Source: Angelakisella massiliensis
GTDB taxonomy: Bacteria > Bacillota > Clostridia > Oscillospirales > Ruminococcaceae
Assembly: GCF_900104675.1 (NCBI RefSeq)
Contig: NZ_LT629945.1
Span: 1,230,756-1,294,755, forward strand
Length of the DNA stretch: 64,000 nt
Direction: 5' to 3'
Shown: positions 41,350 through 49,743 of the stretch, in pieces
How positions within the stretch are numbered: the stretch's first letter is position 1
Layout: the number at the start of each line of letters is the position of its first letter
Position numbers and translations under genes: made by a program
The notes under the pieces: model-generated
Databases searched by the model: none
What the model was told of the DNA's origin: nothing
Seen by the model: the letters and a program-made list of their open reading frames with translations, nothing else

Positions 41350-41562
41350 ATGACATTGTTGGATGCTCTGGATGGACAGGAATATATCATCAAGCAAATC
41401 AATACGGATGATGAGGAGCTGAATGCGTTCCTTTTTTCTTTAGGTTGCTATGTGGGAGAGCCGGTGACCGTGGTGTCCCACCTCAAGGGCGGCTGCGTGG
41501 TTTCCATCAAGGATGGCCGCTACAATATTGATAACCAGCTGGCCTCAGCCGTTGAGATATAA
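41350..41562 (+). CDS. feoA: FeoA family protein
   Basis: The 70-residue protein has the FeoA SH3-like fold: LLDALDGQEYIIKQINTDDEE, LFSLGCYVGEPVTVV and a C-terminal GRYNIDNQLASAVEI. FeoA is a small cytoplasmic partner of FeoB in ferrous iron uptake. ATG 41350 is chosen because AAAGGTG lies 7 bases upstream; the GTG at 41341 has no separate ribosome site. It is transcribed from a promoter with two metal boxes and precedes feoB by 136 bases. Confidence 0.9.
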   Translation: MTLLDALDGQEYIIKQINTDDEELNAFLFSLGCYVGEPVTVVSHLKGGCVVSIKDGRYNIDNQLASAVEI

Positions 41563-41631
41563 GATCTGGAGACTTAGTGCGCCCCGGAGCCCCATATCTA
41601 AGGTATTCATTCATGTTTATTCTGCCAAACG

Positions 41632-41647
41632 GTTAGCGTAGGGCAAC
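41632..41647 (+). promoter_or_regulatory. Metal-box-like palindrome I (between feoA and feoB)
   Basis: GTTAGCGTAGGGCAAC lies 51 bases before feoB. The left half is perfect; the right half is GGCAAC, so this is a weaker site. It might set feoB level independently of feoA. Confidence 0.5.
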
Positions 41648-41698
41648 CGCTGAGTTGTGAATAAAGTACATCGCACACATAGAGAAGGAGGAAATGTC

Positions 41699-43705
41699 AT
41701 GCGTATTGCCTTGACTGGCAACCCGAACTCCGGCAAAACCACCATGTACAACGCCCTCACCGGGCGAAATGAGAAGGTGGGCAACTGGGCCGGCGTGACG
41801 GTTGAAAAAAAGGAGCACCACATTAAGAAAGCCTACTGCAGTGGGACGGAAGATTTGATCGCCGTGGATTTGCCCGGCGCCTACTCCATGTCCCCGTTCA
41901 CATCGGAGGAGAGCATCACCAGTTCCTATGTAAAGCACGAACACCCCGATGCTATCATCAACATTGTGGATGCCACCAACCTGAGCCGCAGTTTGTTCTT
42001 CACGACTCAGCTGCTGGAATTGGGCATCCCCGTGGTGGTCGCCCTGAACAAGAGCGATATCAATGCAAAAAAGCAGACCGTCATTGATGTAGCGTCTCTC
42101 TCCGCCAAACTGGGCTGTCCCGTGGTGGAAACCGTCTCCACCGCCGCGGAAGGGCTGAAGGCCGTAGTGGATGCCGCTGTTGCACAAAGCGGTAAAATCC
42201 AAAGAGCTCCTTATGTCCAGGGCGACATTGATCTGACTGACAAGAAGGTTGTGGAGGAAGCCGACCGTAAGCGTTTCGCGTTTGTCAATTCCCTGGTCTC
42301 CCAGGTGGAGAAGCGGAAGGTCCTCACCAAGAACAAGGGCACGGGGGACGCCATTGACGCCGTGCTGACCAACAAGTTCCTGGGCATTCCCATCTTTGCC
42401 GTGGTCATGTTCCTGGTGTTCCAGATCTCGCAGGTCTGGGTGGGTCCGCTGATTGCGGACACGCTGGTGGCCTGGATCGAGACCTTCCAGGGCTACGTCG
42501 GCGAGGTGCTGCTGGCTGACGCCAACCCTCTGCTGACCGCGCTGCTGGCCGACGGCATCATCGGCGGCGTGGGCGCCGTGGTTGGTTTCCTGCCCCTGGT
42601 GATGATCATGTATTTCCTCATCGCCCTGCTGGAGGACTGCGGCTATATGTCCCGCGTGTCCGTAGTGCTGGACCCCATCTTCAAAAAGGTTGGCCTGTCC
42701 GGTAAGTCCGTCATCCCCTTCGTCATCGGCACCGGCTGTGCCATCCCCGGCGTCATGGCCAGCCGCACCATCCGCAACGAGCGGGAGCGCCGGGCCACCG
42801 CCATGCTGACCCCCTTCATGCCCTGTGGCGCCAAGATCCCCGTCATCGCCCTGTTTGCCGGTGCTTTCTTTGACGATGCCGGCTGGGTAAGCTTCCTCAT
42901 GTACTTCACCGGCATCGTGCTTATTTTCCTGGGTGCCCTGCTGGTCAACAAGATCGCCGGCTACAAGAACCGGAAGTCCTTCTTTATCATCGAGCTGCCG
43001 GAGTATAAGGTACCCTCTCTCTGGTTCGCCTTCAAGGCCATGTGCGCCCGGGGCTGGGCCTACATCGTGAAGGCCGCCACCATTATTCTGCTGTGCAACA
43101 CCGCCGTGCAGATTATGCAGACCTTCAACTGGAGCTTCCAGGTGGCGGAGACCGCCGACAGCTCCATTCTGGCCTCCATCGCTCATCCCTTTGCCTATCT
43201 GCTGGTGCCCATCGTGGGCGTTCTCAGCTGGCAGCTGGCAGCCGCCGCCGTCACCGGTTTCATTGCCAAGGAAAATGTGGTGGGCACGCTGGCCGTCTGC
43301 TTTGTGGGTCTGGAGAACCTCATCGACACCGATGCCCTGGAGATGATGGAGGGCGCCGGCGCCGAGGTAGCGGGCGTCATCGCCATCACCAAGGTGGCGG
43401 CCTTGGCCTACTTAATGTTCAACCTGTACACACCTCCCTGCTTTGCCGCCATCGGCGCCATGAACTCCGAGATGAAGAGCGCGAAGTGGCTGTGGGGCGG
43501 TATCGGCCTCCAGCTGGGTACCGGCTACACAGTGGGCTTCCTGGTCTACCAGATTGGCACCCTGATCACCACCGGTTCCATTGGCGCCGGCTTTGTCCCC
43601 GGTCTCATCGCTGTAATTGTGTTCGCCGCAATTCTGGTGTGGCTGTGCCTGAAGGCGGATAAGGATCTGAAGCAGGAGTATGCGCTGAATGGAGCGAGAG
43701 CCTAA
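41699..43705 (+). CDS. feoB: Ferrous iron transporter FeoB
   Basis: The 668-residue membrane protein carries the cytoplasmic GTPase domain (G1 ALTGNPNSGKTTMYN at residue 4, G3 DLPGAYSMS near residue 56, G4 ALNKSD near residue 115), a helical spacer, and a membrane region of about eight segments with two gate repeats (e.g. GTGCAIPGVMASRTI and GFIAKENVVGTL). It imports Fe(II). ATG 41699 follows AAGGAGG; the open frame upstream is not the start. Its stop overlaps the next gene. The family member is of normal clostridial length. Confidence 0.96.
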   Translation: MRIALTGNPNSGKTTMYNALTGRNEKVGNWAGVTVEKKEHHIKKAYCSGTEDLIAVDLPGAYSMSPFTSEESITSSYVKHEHPDAIINIVDATNLSRSLFFTTQLLELGIPVVVALNKSDINAKKQTVIDVASLSAKLGCPVVETVSTAAEGLKAVVDAAVAQSGKIQRAPYVQGDIDLTDKKVVEEADRKRFAFVNSLVSQVEKRKVLTKNKGTGDAIDAVLTNKFLGIPIFAVVMFLVFQISQVWVGPLIADTLVAWIETFQGYVGEVLLADANPLLTALLADGIIGGVGAVVGFLPLVMIMYFLIALLEDCGYMSRVSVVLDPIFKKVGLSGKSVIPFVIGTGCAIPGVMASRTIRNERERRATAMLTPFMPCGAKIPVIALFAGAFFDDAGWVSFLMYFTGIVLIFLGALLVNKIAGYKNRKSFFIIELPEYKVPSLWFAFKAMCARGWAYIVKAATIILLCNTAVQIMQTFNWSFQVAETADSSILASIAHPFAYLLVPIVGVLSWQLAAAAVTGFIAKENVVGTLAVCFVGLENLIDTDALEMMEGAGAEVAGVIAITKVAALAYLMFNLYTPPCFAAIGAMNSEMKSAKWLWGGIGLQLGTGYTVGFLVYQIGTLITTGSIGAGFVPGLIAVIVFAAILVWLCLKADKDLKQEYALNGARA

Positions 43706-43878
43706 TGATCGACTATATCGTAATTGGCATTCTTGTGGTAATCATTGCAGCCGCCGCATTCTATGTCTATAAGGCAAAGAAGAGCGGCAAGAAGTGTATC
43801 GGCTGCCCGGATGGATGCTCTTGCAGTTCCAAAAAGGCAGACCAGCATCACTGCTGCTGCAGTACCCATGAGAAATAG
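43705..43878 (+). CDS. FeoB-associated Cys-rich membrane protein
   Basis: This 57-residue peptide has one hydrophobic segment (IDYIVIGILVVIIAAAAFYV) followed by a basic stretch and nine cysteines, including CIGCPDGCSC and HHCCC. It corresponds to the small FeoB-associated Cys-rich proteins found directly after feoB in many Firmicutes. It probably binds iron at the cytoplasmic mouth of FeoB. Its ATG overlaps the feoB stop by one base (TAATG). Confidence 0.9.
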   Translation: MIDYIVIGILVVIIAAAAFYVYKAKKSGKKCIGCPDGCSCSSKKADQHHCCCSTHEK

Positions 43879-43885
43879 AAAAGAT

Positions 43886-43915
43886 GCGGGGGCCTTCCGT
43901 TTGGATGGCCCCCGC
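43886..43915 (+). terminator. Terminator of the feo operon
   Basis: GCGGGGGCC pairs with GGCCCCCGC around a 12-base loop. There is no T tract, so termination may be partial. Confidence 0.65.
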
Positions 43916-43946
43916 TAATCATTTCATGTATCCATGAACTTTCCTA

Positions 43947-44052
43947 TTGACAAACACGATGTGATATATTAAAATCAGAATACGGGTTAGCTATTGCTAA
44001 CTGCCGGGAGAAATCCCGATTATTTTTTGAATATAGGTTAGCGTTTGCTAAC
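43947..44052 (+). promoter_or_regulatory. Promoter with twin metal boxes J and K (DUF3793-flavodoxin)
   Basis: TTGACA (43947-43952) and TAAAAT (43970-43975) are 17 bases apart. Box J, GTTAGCTATTGCTAAC (43986-44001), covers +5 to +20. Box K, GTTAGCGTTTGCTAAC (44037-44052), follows after a small CGGGAGAAATCCCG hairpin with a T-rich tail. Confidence 0.9.
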
Positions 44053-44093
44053 TTCCTACTTTGGAAGCGACGTACCATACAAGGAGGCGTGTT

Positions 44094-44645
44094 ATGTCAG
44101 AGGATCTGCTGATTCGTCACTGCTCTCCCACCCTGGCGGGAATCAAGACGGGAAACCTCTTTTCCTGTGCCTGCCCCAGCCGGAAGGATCTGACGAAAGA
44201 CTTGTGTCGACTGAACAAGAAACTGGTTCCCAGAGGAATACGCGTCCTTCCGCTTCGGGTTCGCAAAGGCCGCGCTTTGATCTATGCCTACCGGCCCAAT
44301 GCATTGGAGAGCGATCTGACCGACCAGCGGGCCAGAGCCTTGCTTCTCAAATACGGCTATGTGCCGGAAAACCCCAATGGCTGCGTGGTTCACCTGATCC
44401 ACCGGCTCCGGAGCGAGGGGGAATTCCCCCATGAGATCGGACTGTTTTTGAGCTATCCACCGGAGGATGTGCTGGGCTTCATCTGCAATCGCGCGTGTAA
44501 TCACAAGTGCGTGGGCTGCTGGAAGGTCTACGGCGACGAGCAGGCCGCCAGAAACATCTTTGAGAAATACGAGATGTGCAGCAAAATCTACTCCCGGCAG
44601 TGGCAGCAAGGGAAATCCATCGAGCAGCTCACCGTGGCTGGTTGA
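44094..44645 (+). CDS. DUF3793 family protein
   Basis: The 183-residue protein begins MSEDLLIRHCSPTLAGIKTGNLFS and later has EFPHEIGLFLSYPPEDVLGFI and GCWKVYGDEQAARNIFEKYE, which match DUF3793, a clostridial family often found next to flavodoxin and feoB genes. Its role is unknown. An AAGGAGGCGTGTT ribosome site precedes ATG 44094. It lies behind two perfect metal boxes and upstream of a flavodoxin, so a role in iron limitation is likely. Confidence 0.85.
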   Translation: MSEDLLIRHCSPTLAGIKTGNLFSCACPSRKDLTKDLCRLNKKLVPRGIRVLPLRVRKGRALIYAYRPNALESDLTDQRARALLLKYGYVPENPNGCVVHLIHRLRSEGEFPHEIGLFLSYPPEDVLGFICNRACNHKCVGCWKVYGDEQAARNIFEKYEMCSKIYSRQWQQGKSIEQLTVAG

Positions 44646-44690
44646 TGTTTCTACCATAACAAATCCAGAAAGAAAGGTCGCTAAAGTCTT

Positions 44691-45113
44691 ATGAGTAAAG
44701 TTGCAGTTGTGTATTGGAGCGGCACGGGAAACACCGAGGCCATGGCCATGGCGGTGGCCGAAGGCGCCAAGGGCAAGGGCGCCGAGGTGTCTGTGATTGC
44801 TGCCGCGGAGTTCTCTCCGGAGCAGGTCGGCGAGTATTCCGCCATCGCTTTCGGCTGCCCCTCCATGGGGTCGGAGCAGCTGGAGGAGAGCGAGTTCGAG
44901 CCTATGTTCACCGCCTGTGAGGGCAGGCTGAGCGGGAAGAACATCGCTCTGTTCGGCTCCTACGGCTGGGGGGACGGCGAATGGATGCGCAGCTGGGAGT
45001 CCCGCTGCAACGATGACGGCGCCAATCTGGCCTGTGAGAGCGTGATCTGCAACGAGGCTCCGGACGATAACGCTCTGGCAGCCTGCCGCGAGCTGGGCGC
45101 ATCTCTGGCCTGA
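44691..45113 (+). CDS. Flavodoxin
   Basis: The 140-residue protein has the FMN phosphate loop WSGTGNTEAMA near residue 9, the loop FGCPSMGSEQLEE for the isoalloxazine ring, and FGSYGWGDGEWM. Flavodoxins replace ferredoxin as low-potential electron carriers when iron is short, and this one lies behind metal boxes J and K, 45 bases after DUF3793. Length is normal for short-chain flavodoxins. A terminator follows. Confidence 0.92.
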   Translation: MSKVAVVYWSGTGNTEAMAMAVAEGAKGKGAEVSVIAAAEFSPEQVGEYSAIAFGCPSMGSEQLEESEFEPMFTACEGRLSGKNIALFGSYGWGDGEWMRSWESRCNDDGANLACESVICNEAPDDNALAACRELGASLA

Positions 45114-45125
45114 CAAAAACACCGC

Positions 45126-45157
45126 AGAAGGCAGGAGGATCTCGTCTCCTGCCTTCT
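45126..45157 (+). terminator. Terminator after flavodoxin
   Basis: AGAAGGCAGGAG pairs with CTCCTGCCTTCT around GATCTCGT. Confidence 0.85.
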
Positions 45158-45223
45158 CTCTGTATCCCCAGCCAGCATAGGCGAAACCAATTTCGAACTC
45201 AGAGAAACAGGTCGTGAGAAATC

Positions 45224-46138
45224 ATGCTGAAGGAATATTTATTGAGCCAGGGCTCCGGCACGGGCCGTTGGGGCCACGGTATGCCGGGGGTGGAGATCTG
45301 CCGCTTTTCCTTGCCGGAGCAGGAACCTCTGCGACCTATCCCAGTGTGCGGCGCACCGCTCCAGTTTGAGGTGCTGTTCTGCCTGACCGGCCGCCTTACT
45401 GTCCGAGCGTTGCAAGGTACTTCCTACACGGTGGAGGCTCCGGCCATCTTCCTCCTCTCCGACAGCTCCGCTCTCCGCTCGTGTCAGTATAGCGGAAATC
45501 TGGGCGGCATTTTGATCGCCGTAGACGCCAAAGCCGCAAAAGAAAGCCTTGTGACGGTCTGCTCCACCCTGGGGATGAGGTTGGACACCAGGATCGTCAA
45601 GGAGAAGATGACGGCGAGGAACGGCTGCATGGCCCTGTGCGGCACACCTTGGACGCAGTCATTTTTTGAAACGGTTCGCTATCTGTCCGAGCAGGAGCAG
45701 GAACGCTACTCTGTTTTCAAGTCGGTGGAACTGCTGTATCTGCTCTGCACCGAGGTATCTGAATCGGACGAATCTTTCTCCGGCTCAGGCTGCCCAGTAT
45801 CCCACAGTCTGTTGGAAGTCAAGGTATACATCCAGACGCATCTGTCTGATAAGCTCACCATTGCGTTCCTCTGCAAACAGTTTTCCCTTTCCCCGACCTT
45901 CTTGAAAGAAGGTTTCCGCCGCGCCTATGGCATGCCGATTCACAGCTTTTTGGTTCAACAGCGCCTCCGTCGGGCACAGGAGCTGATCTGCACCACCCGG
46001 ATGCCCATTCAGCAAATTGCGCAGGCTGTGGGGTATGAGGGTATGAGCCAGTTCAACGCAGCGTTCAAGCGGGAGTATGGCATGACCCCCGGCCAGTACA
46101 GAAAAATGTCGGAAACCGCAACTCTGCGTCCGTTTTGA
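45224..46138 (+). CDS. AraC family transcriptional regulator (PchR-like)
   Basis: The 304-residue protein has a C-terminal AraC DNA-binding domain of ~100 residues with two helix-turn-helix motifs (LTIAFLCKQFSLSPTFLKEGFR and MPIQQIAQAVGYEGMSQFNAAFKREYG). The N-terminal part contains strands like PchR/YbtA-type regulators that sense siderophores. It lies just downstream of the iron-starvation flavodoxin genes. No metal box is seen at its start. It could activate the nearby ABC or ATPase genes in response to a small molecule; this is inference. Confidence 0.85.
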   Translation: MLKEYLLSQGSGTGRWGHGMPGVEICRFSLPEQEPLRPIPVCGAPLQFEVLFCLTGRLTVRALQGTSYTVEAPAIFLLSDSSALRSCQYSGNLGGILIAVDAKAAKESLVTVCSTLGMRLDTRIVKEKMTARNGCMALCGTPWTQSFFETVRYLSEQEQERYSVFKSVELLYLLCTEVSESDESFSGSGCPVSHSLLEVKVYIQTHLSDKLTIAFLCKQFSLSPTFLKEGFRRAYGMPIHSFLVQQRLRRAQELICTTRMPIQQIAQAVGYEGMSQFNAAFKREYGMTPGQYRKMSETATLRPF

Positions 46139-46207
46139 CAGCGACAAACACCCACCTTTTCTGCTACAATAATCAGACATTCCAAAGCATTCAAAGGAGT
46201 GACAGCG

Positions 46208-46288
46208 ATGAAACAGCATCGTTTTTGGGCGTGGGGCGCTGTGATCTGCATGATTATGGTCATGGTCACCGGCTACAAACGGAAATAA
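46208..46288 (+). CDS. Tiny membrane peptide (26 aa)
   Basis: The peptide MKQHRFWAWGAVICMIMVMV plus a short basic end is one hydrophobic helix with a basic start. AAAGGAGTGACAGCG precedes its ATG, an excellent ribosome site. It lies directly upstream of the DUF6110 gene. Tiny peptides in this place may assist the P-type ATPase in the membrane; function unknown. Confidence 0.55.
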   Translation: MKQHRFWAWGAVICMIMVMVTGYKRK

Positions 46289-46306
46289 GGGAAAGGAAGG
46301 ATCACA

Positions 46307-46579
46307 ATGAGCGTTTATACGAAACTTGCCTGCTTTGCGGGTGGTGCGTTGTTTGGTTCTTTTGGCATCAAGCTGCTGTCCAGCAAGGACGCCAAGAAAG
46401 CCTATGTCCATGTCACGGCCGCCGGCCTGCGGATGAAGGACTCGGTCATGGGGACTGTGACCACGGTGCAGGAAAACGCCGCGGACATTCTGGCCTCCGC
46501 CAAGGAGCTGAATGAGGACCGGGCTGCAAAGGAAGCGGAGGAAGCCGCCGCTGCCAATCTGGAGAGCGAAGAAGCCTGA
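46307..46579 (+). CDS. DUF6110 family small protein
   Basis: The 90-residue protein has an N-terminal hydrophobic segment (LACFAGGALFGSFGIKLL), then KDAKKAYVHVTAAGLRMKDSVM and an acidic helical tail. I recognise it as DUF6110, which is usually encoded directly before heavy-metal P-type ATPases. It is likely a small accessory protein of that pump. GGAAAGGAAGGATCACA precedes ATG 46307, and the ATPase gene follows after 52 bases. Confidence 0.8.
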   Translation: MSVYTKLACFAGGALFGSFGIKLLSSKDAKKAYVHVTAAGLRMKDSVMGTVTTVQENAADILASAKELNEDRAAKEAEEAAAANLESEEA

Positions 46580-46631
46580 TTGACCCAGAGGGAGCCGCCA
46601 GCGGCTCCCTCTTTTCGTGAAGGAGGAACCT

Positions 46632-48725
46632 ATGAACGCAACCATATTGCACGAAAGCCGGGGGCGCATCCGGTTCCGGCTGCGGCAAAAACAGATGACG
46701 CTCGCTCAAGCGGATCTGCTGGAGGCATGGATTCAGGGAAAGTCCTGGTGCCGGCAGGTCACCGTCCACGAGCGCACCTGCTGCGTCATCCTGTACTACG
46801 ACGGGACTCGCCAAACCGTGCTGAACGAAATTCGGCATTTTTCTTGGCAGGAGGCGGAGCAGACCACCGCGCTTCCCGCCCACAGCAGCCGGGCGCTGAA
46901 CCGGGAATTTGAGGAGAAGCTGGTGGCAAAGGTGGTGTGCAAGGCCGCCTGCACCCTGTTTCTCCCACCTCCATTGCGGATTGCCCGCATACTCTGGCAC
47001 ATGATCCCCTTTGTACGGCGGGGACTGCGCTGCCTGCTGCGCCGCCGCGTCAAGGTGGAACTGCTGGATGCCCTGTCTATTTCCATTTCCGCCTGCAGAA
47101 GGGACTTTGGAACCGCCGGAATGGTCATGTTCCTGCTGGAGGTGGGCGAACTGCTGGAGGAGTGGACAAGAAAGAAATCTGTGGCGGATCTGGCCCGGTG
47201 CATGTCGCTGAATGTGGACCGGGTCTGGCTGCGCACAGCCCAGGGCGAAGTGCTGGTTCCTGTGTCCCAGATCCAGCCGGGGGATGCGGTAGTCGTCCGC
47301 GCCGGCGGCATCGTCCCCGTGGACGGGCTGGTGCTGGAGGGGGAGGTCACCGTCAATCAGGCGTCCCTCACCGGCGAATCCATCCCGGTACCCAAGCGCC
47401 CCGGAGGCGCAGTCTATGCCGGCACCGTGGTGGAGGAGGGCGAGTGTGTGCTGGAGGTGAAGCAGGCCTCCGGTCAGAGCCGCTATGACCAAATCGTTCA
47501 CATGATCGAGCAGTCGGAGCAGATGAAGTCGGAGGCTGAGAGCAAGGCTGCCAATCTGGCGGACAAGCTGGTGCCCTATACCTTTGTAGGGAGTCTGCTG
47601 AGCTTCGTCCTCACCCGGAATGTGGCACGGGCTTTGTCGGTGCTGATGGTGGACTTCTCCTGCGCACTGAAACTGGCTATGCCTCTGGCCGTCCTCTCCG
47701 CCATGCGGGAGGCGGGACGGGCCCATATCACCGTCAAGGGCGGCAAGTTCCTGGAAGCGGTGGCTGCCGCCGACACCATCGTTTTCGACAAGACCGGCAC
47801 CCTGACCCACGCCTGCCCCCGGGTGGCTCAGGTGGTGTCCTTCGGCGGCAAAGAGGAAGCCGAAATGCTGCGGCTGGCCGCCTGTCTGGAGGAGCACTTC
47901 CCCCATTCCATGGCCAACGCCGTGGTGGAGGAGGCCAAACGCCGGGGCCTGCGCCACGAGGAGTACCACTCCAAGGTGGAGTATCTGGTGGCTCACGGCA
48001 TCGCAAGCACCGTCGATGAGGAGCGAGTCCTCATCGGCAGTGCCCACTTTATTTTTGAGGATGAGGGGTGCGTCATTCCAGAGGACGAACAGGAACGCTT
48101 TGACGCCCTGCCGCCGGAGTATTCCCACCTGTATCTGGCAGTAGGGGGGCAGCTGGCCGCCGTGATTTGCATCTCCGACCCGCTGCGGGAGGAGGCGAAG
48201 GAAGTTCTGTCCACCCTCCGTGCTCTGGGGGTCACCAGTACCGTTATGCTCACCGGAGACAGCTACCGCACCGCCGCAGCCATTGCCGCCCAGGTGGGAG
48301 TGGATGACTTCCGCGCCGGAGTCCTTCCGGCGGACAAGGCGGAGTATGTGGCACGGCTCCGTCGGGAGGGGCATACTGTCCTGATGGTGGGCGACGGCAT
48401 CAATGACTCACCGGCCTTATCCGAGGCGGATGCGGGCATTGCCATCAGCGACGGCGCCGCCATCGCCCGGGAGATTGCAGACATCACCATTGCCGCCGAC
48501 AGCCTCTGGGAGCTTGTAGAGCTGCGTCGGATCGCCATGGCGCTGATGGCGCGCATCCACTCCAACTATCGCTTTGTTATCGGCTTCAACGGCGCCCTGA
48601 TCGCTCTCGGCGTGGCCGGTGTCCTGCCGCCTGCCACCTCCGCCACGCTGCACAATCTTTCCACCCTGGGCGTCAGCTTACGGAGTATGAGTGCATTACC
48701 ACTTAGCAAAAAGAATACACCATGA
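46632..48725 (+). CDS. P1B-type heavy-metal-translocating ATPase
   Basis: The 697-residue pump has a degenerate N-terminal HMA-like domain (ESRGRIRFRLRQKQM without CxxC), membrane segments, the A-domain motif LTGESIPV near residue 247, the phosphorylation site DKTGTLTH near residue 384, and the ATP-binding and hinge motif GDGINDSPALSEADAG near residue 586. The membrane metal site, usually CPC or SPC, reads FSCALKLAMP here, so the second Cys-Pro is missing. It exports or moves an unidentified metal. ATG 46632 after GAAGGAGGAACCT is used. A decayed copy of its central part lies at 57770-57960. Confidence 0.93.
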   Translation: MNATILHESRGRIRFRLRQKQMTLAQADLLEAWIQGKSWCRQVTVHERTCCVILYYDGTRQTVLNEIRHFSWQEAEQTTALPAHSSRALNREFEEKLVAKVVCKAACTLFLPPPLRIARILWHMIPFVRRGLRCLLRRRVKVELLDALSISISACRRDFGTAGMVMFLLEVGELLEEWTRKKSVADLARCMSLNVDRVWLRTAQGEVLVPVSQIQPGDAVVVRAGGIVPVDGLVLEGEVTVNQASLTGESIPVPKRPGGAVYAGTVVEEGECVLEVKQASGQSRYDQIVHMIEQSEQMKSEAESKAANLADKLVPYTFVGSLLSFVLTRNVARALSVLMVDFSCALKLAMPLAVLSAMREAGRAHITVKGGKFLEAVAAADTIVFDKTGTLTHACPRVAQVVSFGGKEEAEMLRLAACLEEHFPHSMANAVVEEAKRRGLRHEEYHSKVEYLVAHGIASTVDEERVLIGSAHFIFEDEGCVIPEDEQERFDALPPEYSHLYLAVGGQLAAVICISDPLREEAKEVLSTLRALGVTSTVMLTGDSYRTAAAIAAQVGVDDFRAGVLPADKAEYVARLRREGHTVLMVGDGINDSPALSEADAGIAISDGAAIAREIADITIAADSLWELVELRRIAMALMARIHSNYRFVIGFNGALIALGVAGVLPPATSATLHNLSTLGVSLRSMSALPLSKKNTP

Positions 48726-48727
48726 CG

Positions 48728-48767
48728 AATAAGGAGAGGCAATCTACAGAGATCGCCTCTCCTTATT
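48728..48767 (+). terminator. Terminator of the P-type ATPase gene
   Basis: AATAAGGAGAGGC pairs with GCCTCTCCTTATT and is followed by TTACTTCT. Confidence 0.85.
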
Positions 48768-48819
48768 TTACTTCTTTCTAAATGGGTAATTATTTTCCTG
48801 ATACATGCCTCTATATACC

Positions 48820-48903
48820 CAACGCCTGTGCATGGAAAAAACCGTGCTGCTTGTCACGCATGATCCCACAGAGCTGGATATGCTGGGTGTGCCGAATTGC
48901 TGA
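48820..48903 (+). pseudogene. Tail fragment of an ABC-transporter ATPase gene
   Basis: In one frame the stretch encodes RLCMEKTVLLVTHDPTELD, the H-loop region of ABC ATPases (TVLLVTHDxxE), before a stop. No Walker motifs remain. It is a relic of an ATPase like SsuB/TauB, pointing to an earlier rearrangement. The rest of 48768-48970 holds no gene. Confidence 0.6.
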
Positions 48904-48970
48904 CAGGACTGGAATAAAAAACTGGCTTTACAAATGTCAAAACGCTTCTATAGAATCCGTTCTTATTCTG

Positions 48971-49315
48971 TCAGCAGGACGGGATCTTCACGACCACCAG
49001 GTACATCTTGAACGCTGTCACCGCCTGTACCGCATGAGGGATGCCGGCAGGCATGATAACGGCTTCTCCTGCGTTCAAGGTGTGGGGAACGCCGTCAATG
49101 GTAATTTGTGCCGTTCCTTCCAAAATAGTCGCCATAGCGTCTCCGGGAGCAGCGTGGGTGCTGATGGTCTCACCCGCATCAAAGGCAAATAGGGTGATCC
49201 CCGCACCGGGCTGTTGGGCCAGGGTCAGGCTGACAACCTTACCCGCTTCATATTCCACTTGCCCCTTCAAGGCAAAGGGCTGCGCATGAGGGACATTCTT
49301 AATCAGGGTTTCCAT
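48971..49315 (-). CDS. Cupin domain protein (second)
   Basis: The 114-residue protein is one small cupin barrel: GITLFAFDAGETISTHAAPGDAMATILEG is motif 1 with a His, and AVIMPAGIPHAVQAVT is motif 2 with another His. Cupins of this size bind a metal and sense or convert small molecules. It follows the other cupin gene by 20 bases in the same operon; both are preceded by the Crp-type promoter at 49697-49738. Confidence 0.85.
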   Translation of the reverse strand: METLIKNVPHAQPFALKGQVEYEAGKVVSLTLAQQPGAGITLFAFDAGETISTHAAPGDAMATILEGTAQITIDGVPHTLNAGEAVIMPAGIPHAVQAVTAFKMYLVVVKIPSC

Positions 49316-49335
49316 GAATTATTCCTCCTAAATCA

Positions 49336-49665
49336 TTATGAAAGCGTGATCTGCAGCAGCTTGCAGCCATCCGGAGCAACTACTGCGTGGGGAGTATGGG
49401 CGGGAACAGCCAAGCAATCGCCCATTTGAAGACAGCGGCTGTCCTCACCCGCAGAGACAAAAAGCGCCCCCTCCAGAATGTAGTAGAGGGTATCGCCAAA
49501 ATAGCATTCCTCACTGATACTCTCCCCGTCGCCGAAGGCCAAAAGAGTCATTTGGCAGTGTTCCTGCCGGCTCATAGCCATACTGACCACGCGGCCAGGT
49601 TGAATCTGAATCAGCTGGGTGAGCTGCTGGGGCTGCTGTGTGGGCAGGTTGCGTAAAAAGTCCAT
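49336..49665 (-). CDS. Cupin domain protein (first)
   Basis: The 109-residue cupin contains MTLLAFGDGESISEECYFGDTLYYILEG and DCLAVPAHTPHAVVAP as the two cupin motifs. Residue choice at motif 1 (no His pair) differs from the next cupin. ATG 49665 follows ATGGAGGTATGAGTA. Its upstream region has a Crp-type palindrome at -41.5 from an inferred start. In Clostridia pairs of such cupins often go with Crp/Fnr regulators; the role is unclear. Confidence 0.85.
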   Translation of the reverse strand: MDFLRNLPTQQPQQLTQLIQIQPGRVVSMAMSRQEHCQMTLLAFGDGESISEECYFGDTLYYILEGALFVSAGEDSRCLQMGDCLAVPAHTPHAVVAPDGCKLLQITLS

Positions 49666-49696
49666 TACTCATACCTCCATGGGTCGTTTTATCCTT

Positions 49697-49738
49697 ATGA
49701 TACCCCAGGAAACGGGATCATTCCATTGCCACAGCAAC
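49697..49738 (-). promoter_or_regulatory. Crp-type promoter of the cupin pair
   Basis: On the minus strand the palindrome GTTGCTGTGGCAAT (49738-49725) is centred exactly 41.5 bases before an inferred start at 49690. A -10 TATCAT lies at 49702-49697. There is no metal box here. The site lies between the ssuB-like gene stop and the cupins. Confidence 0.7.
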
Positions 49739-49743
49739 AACGA

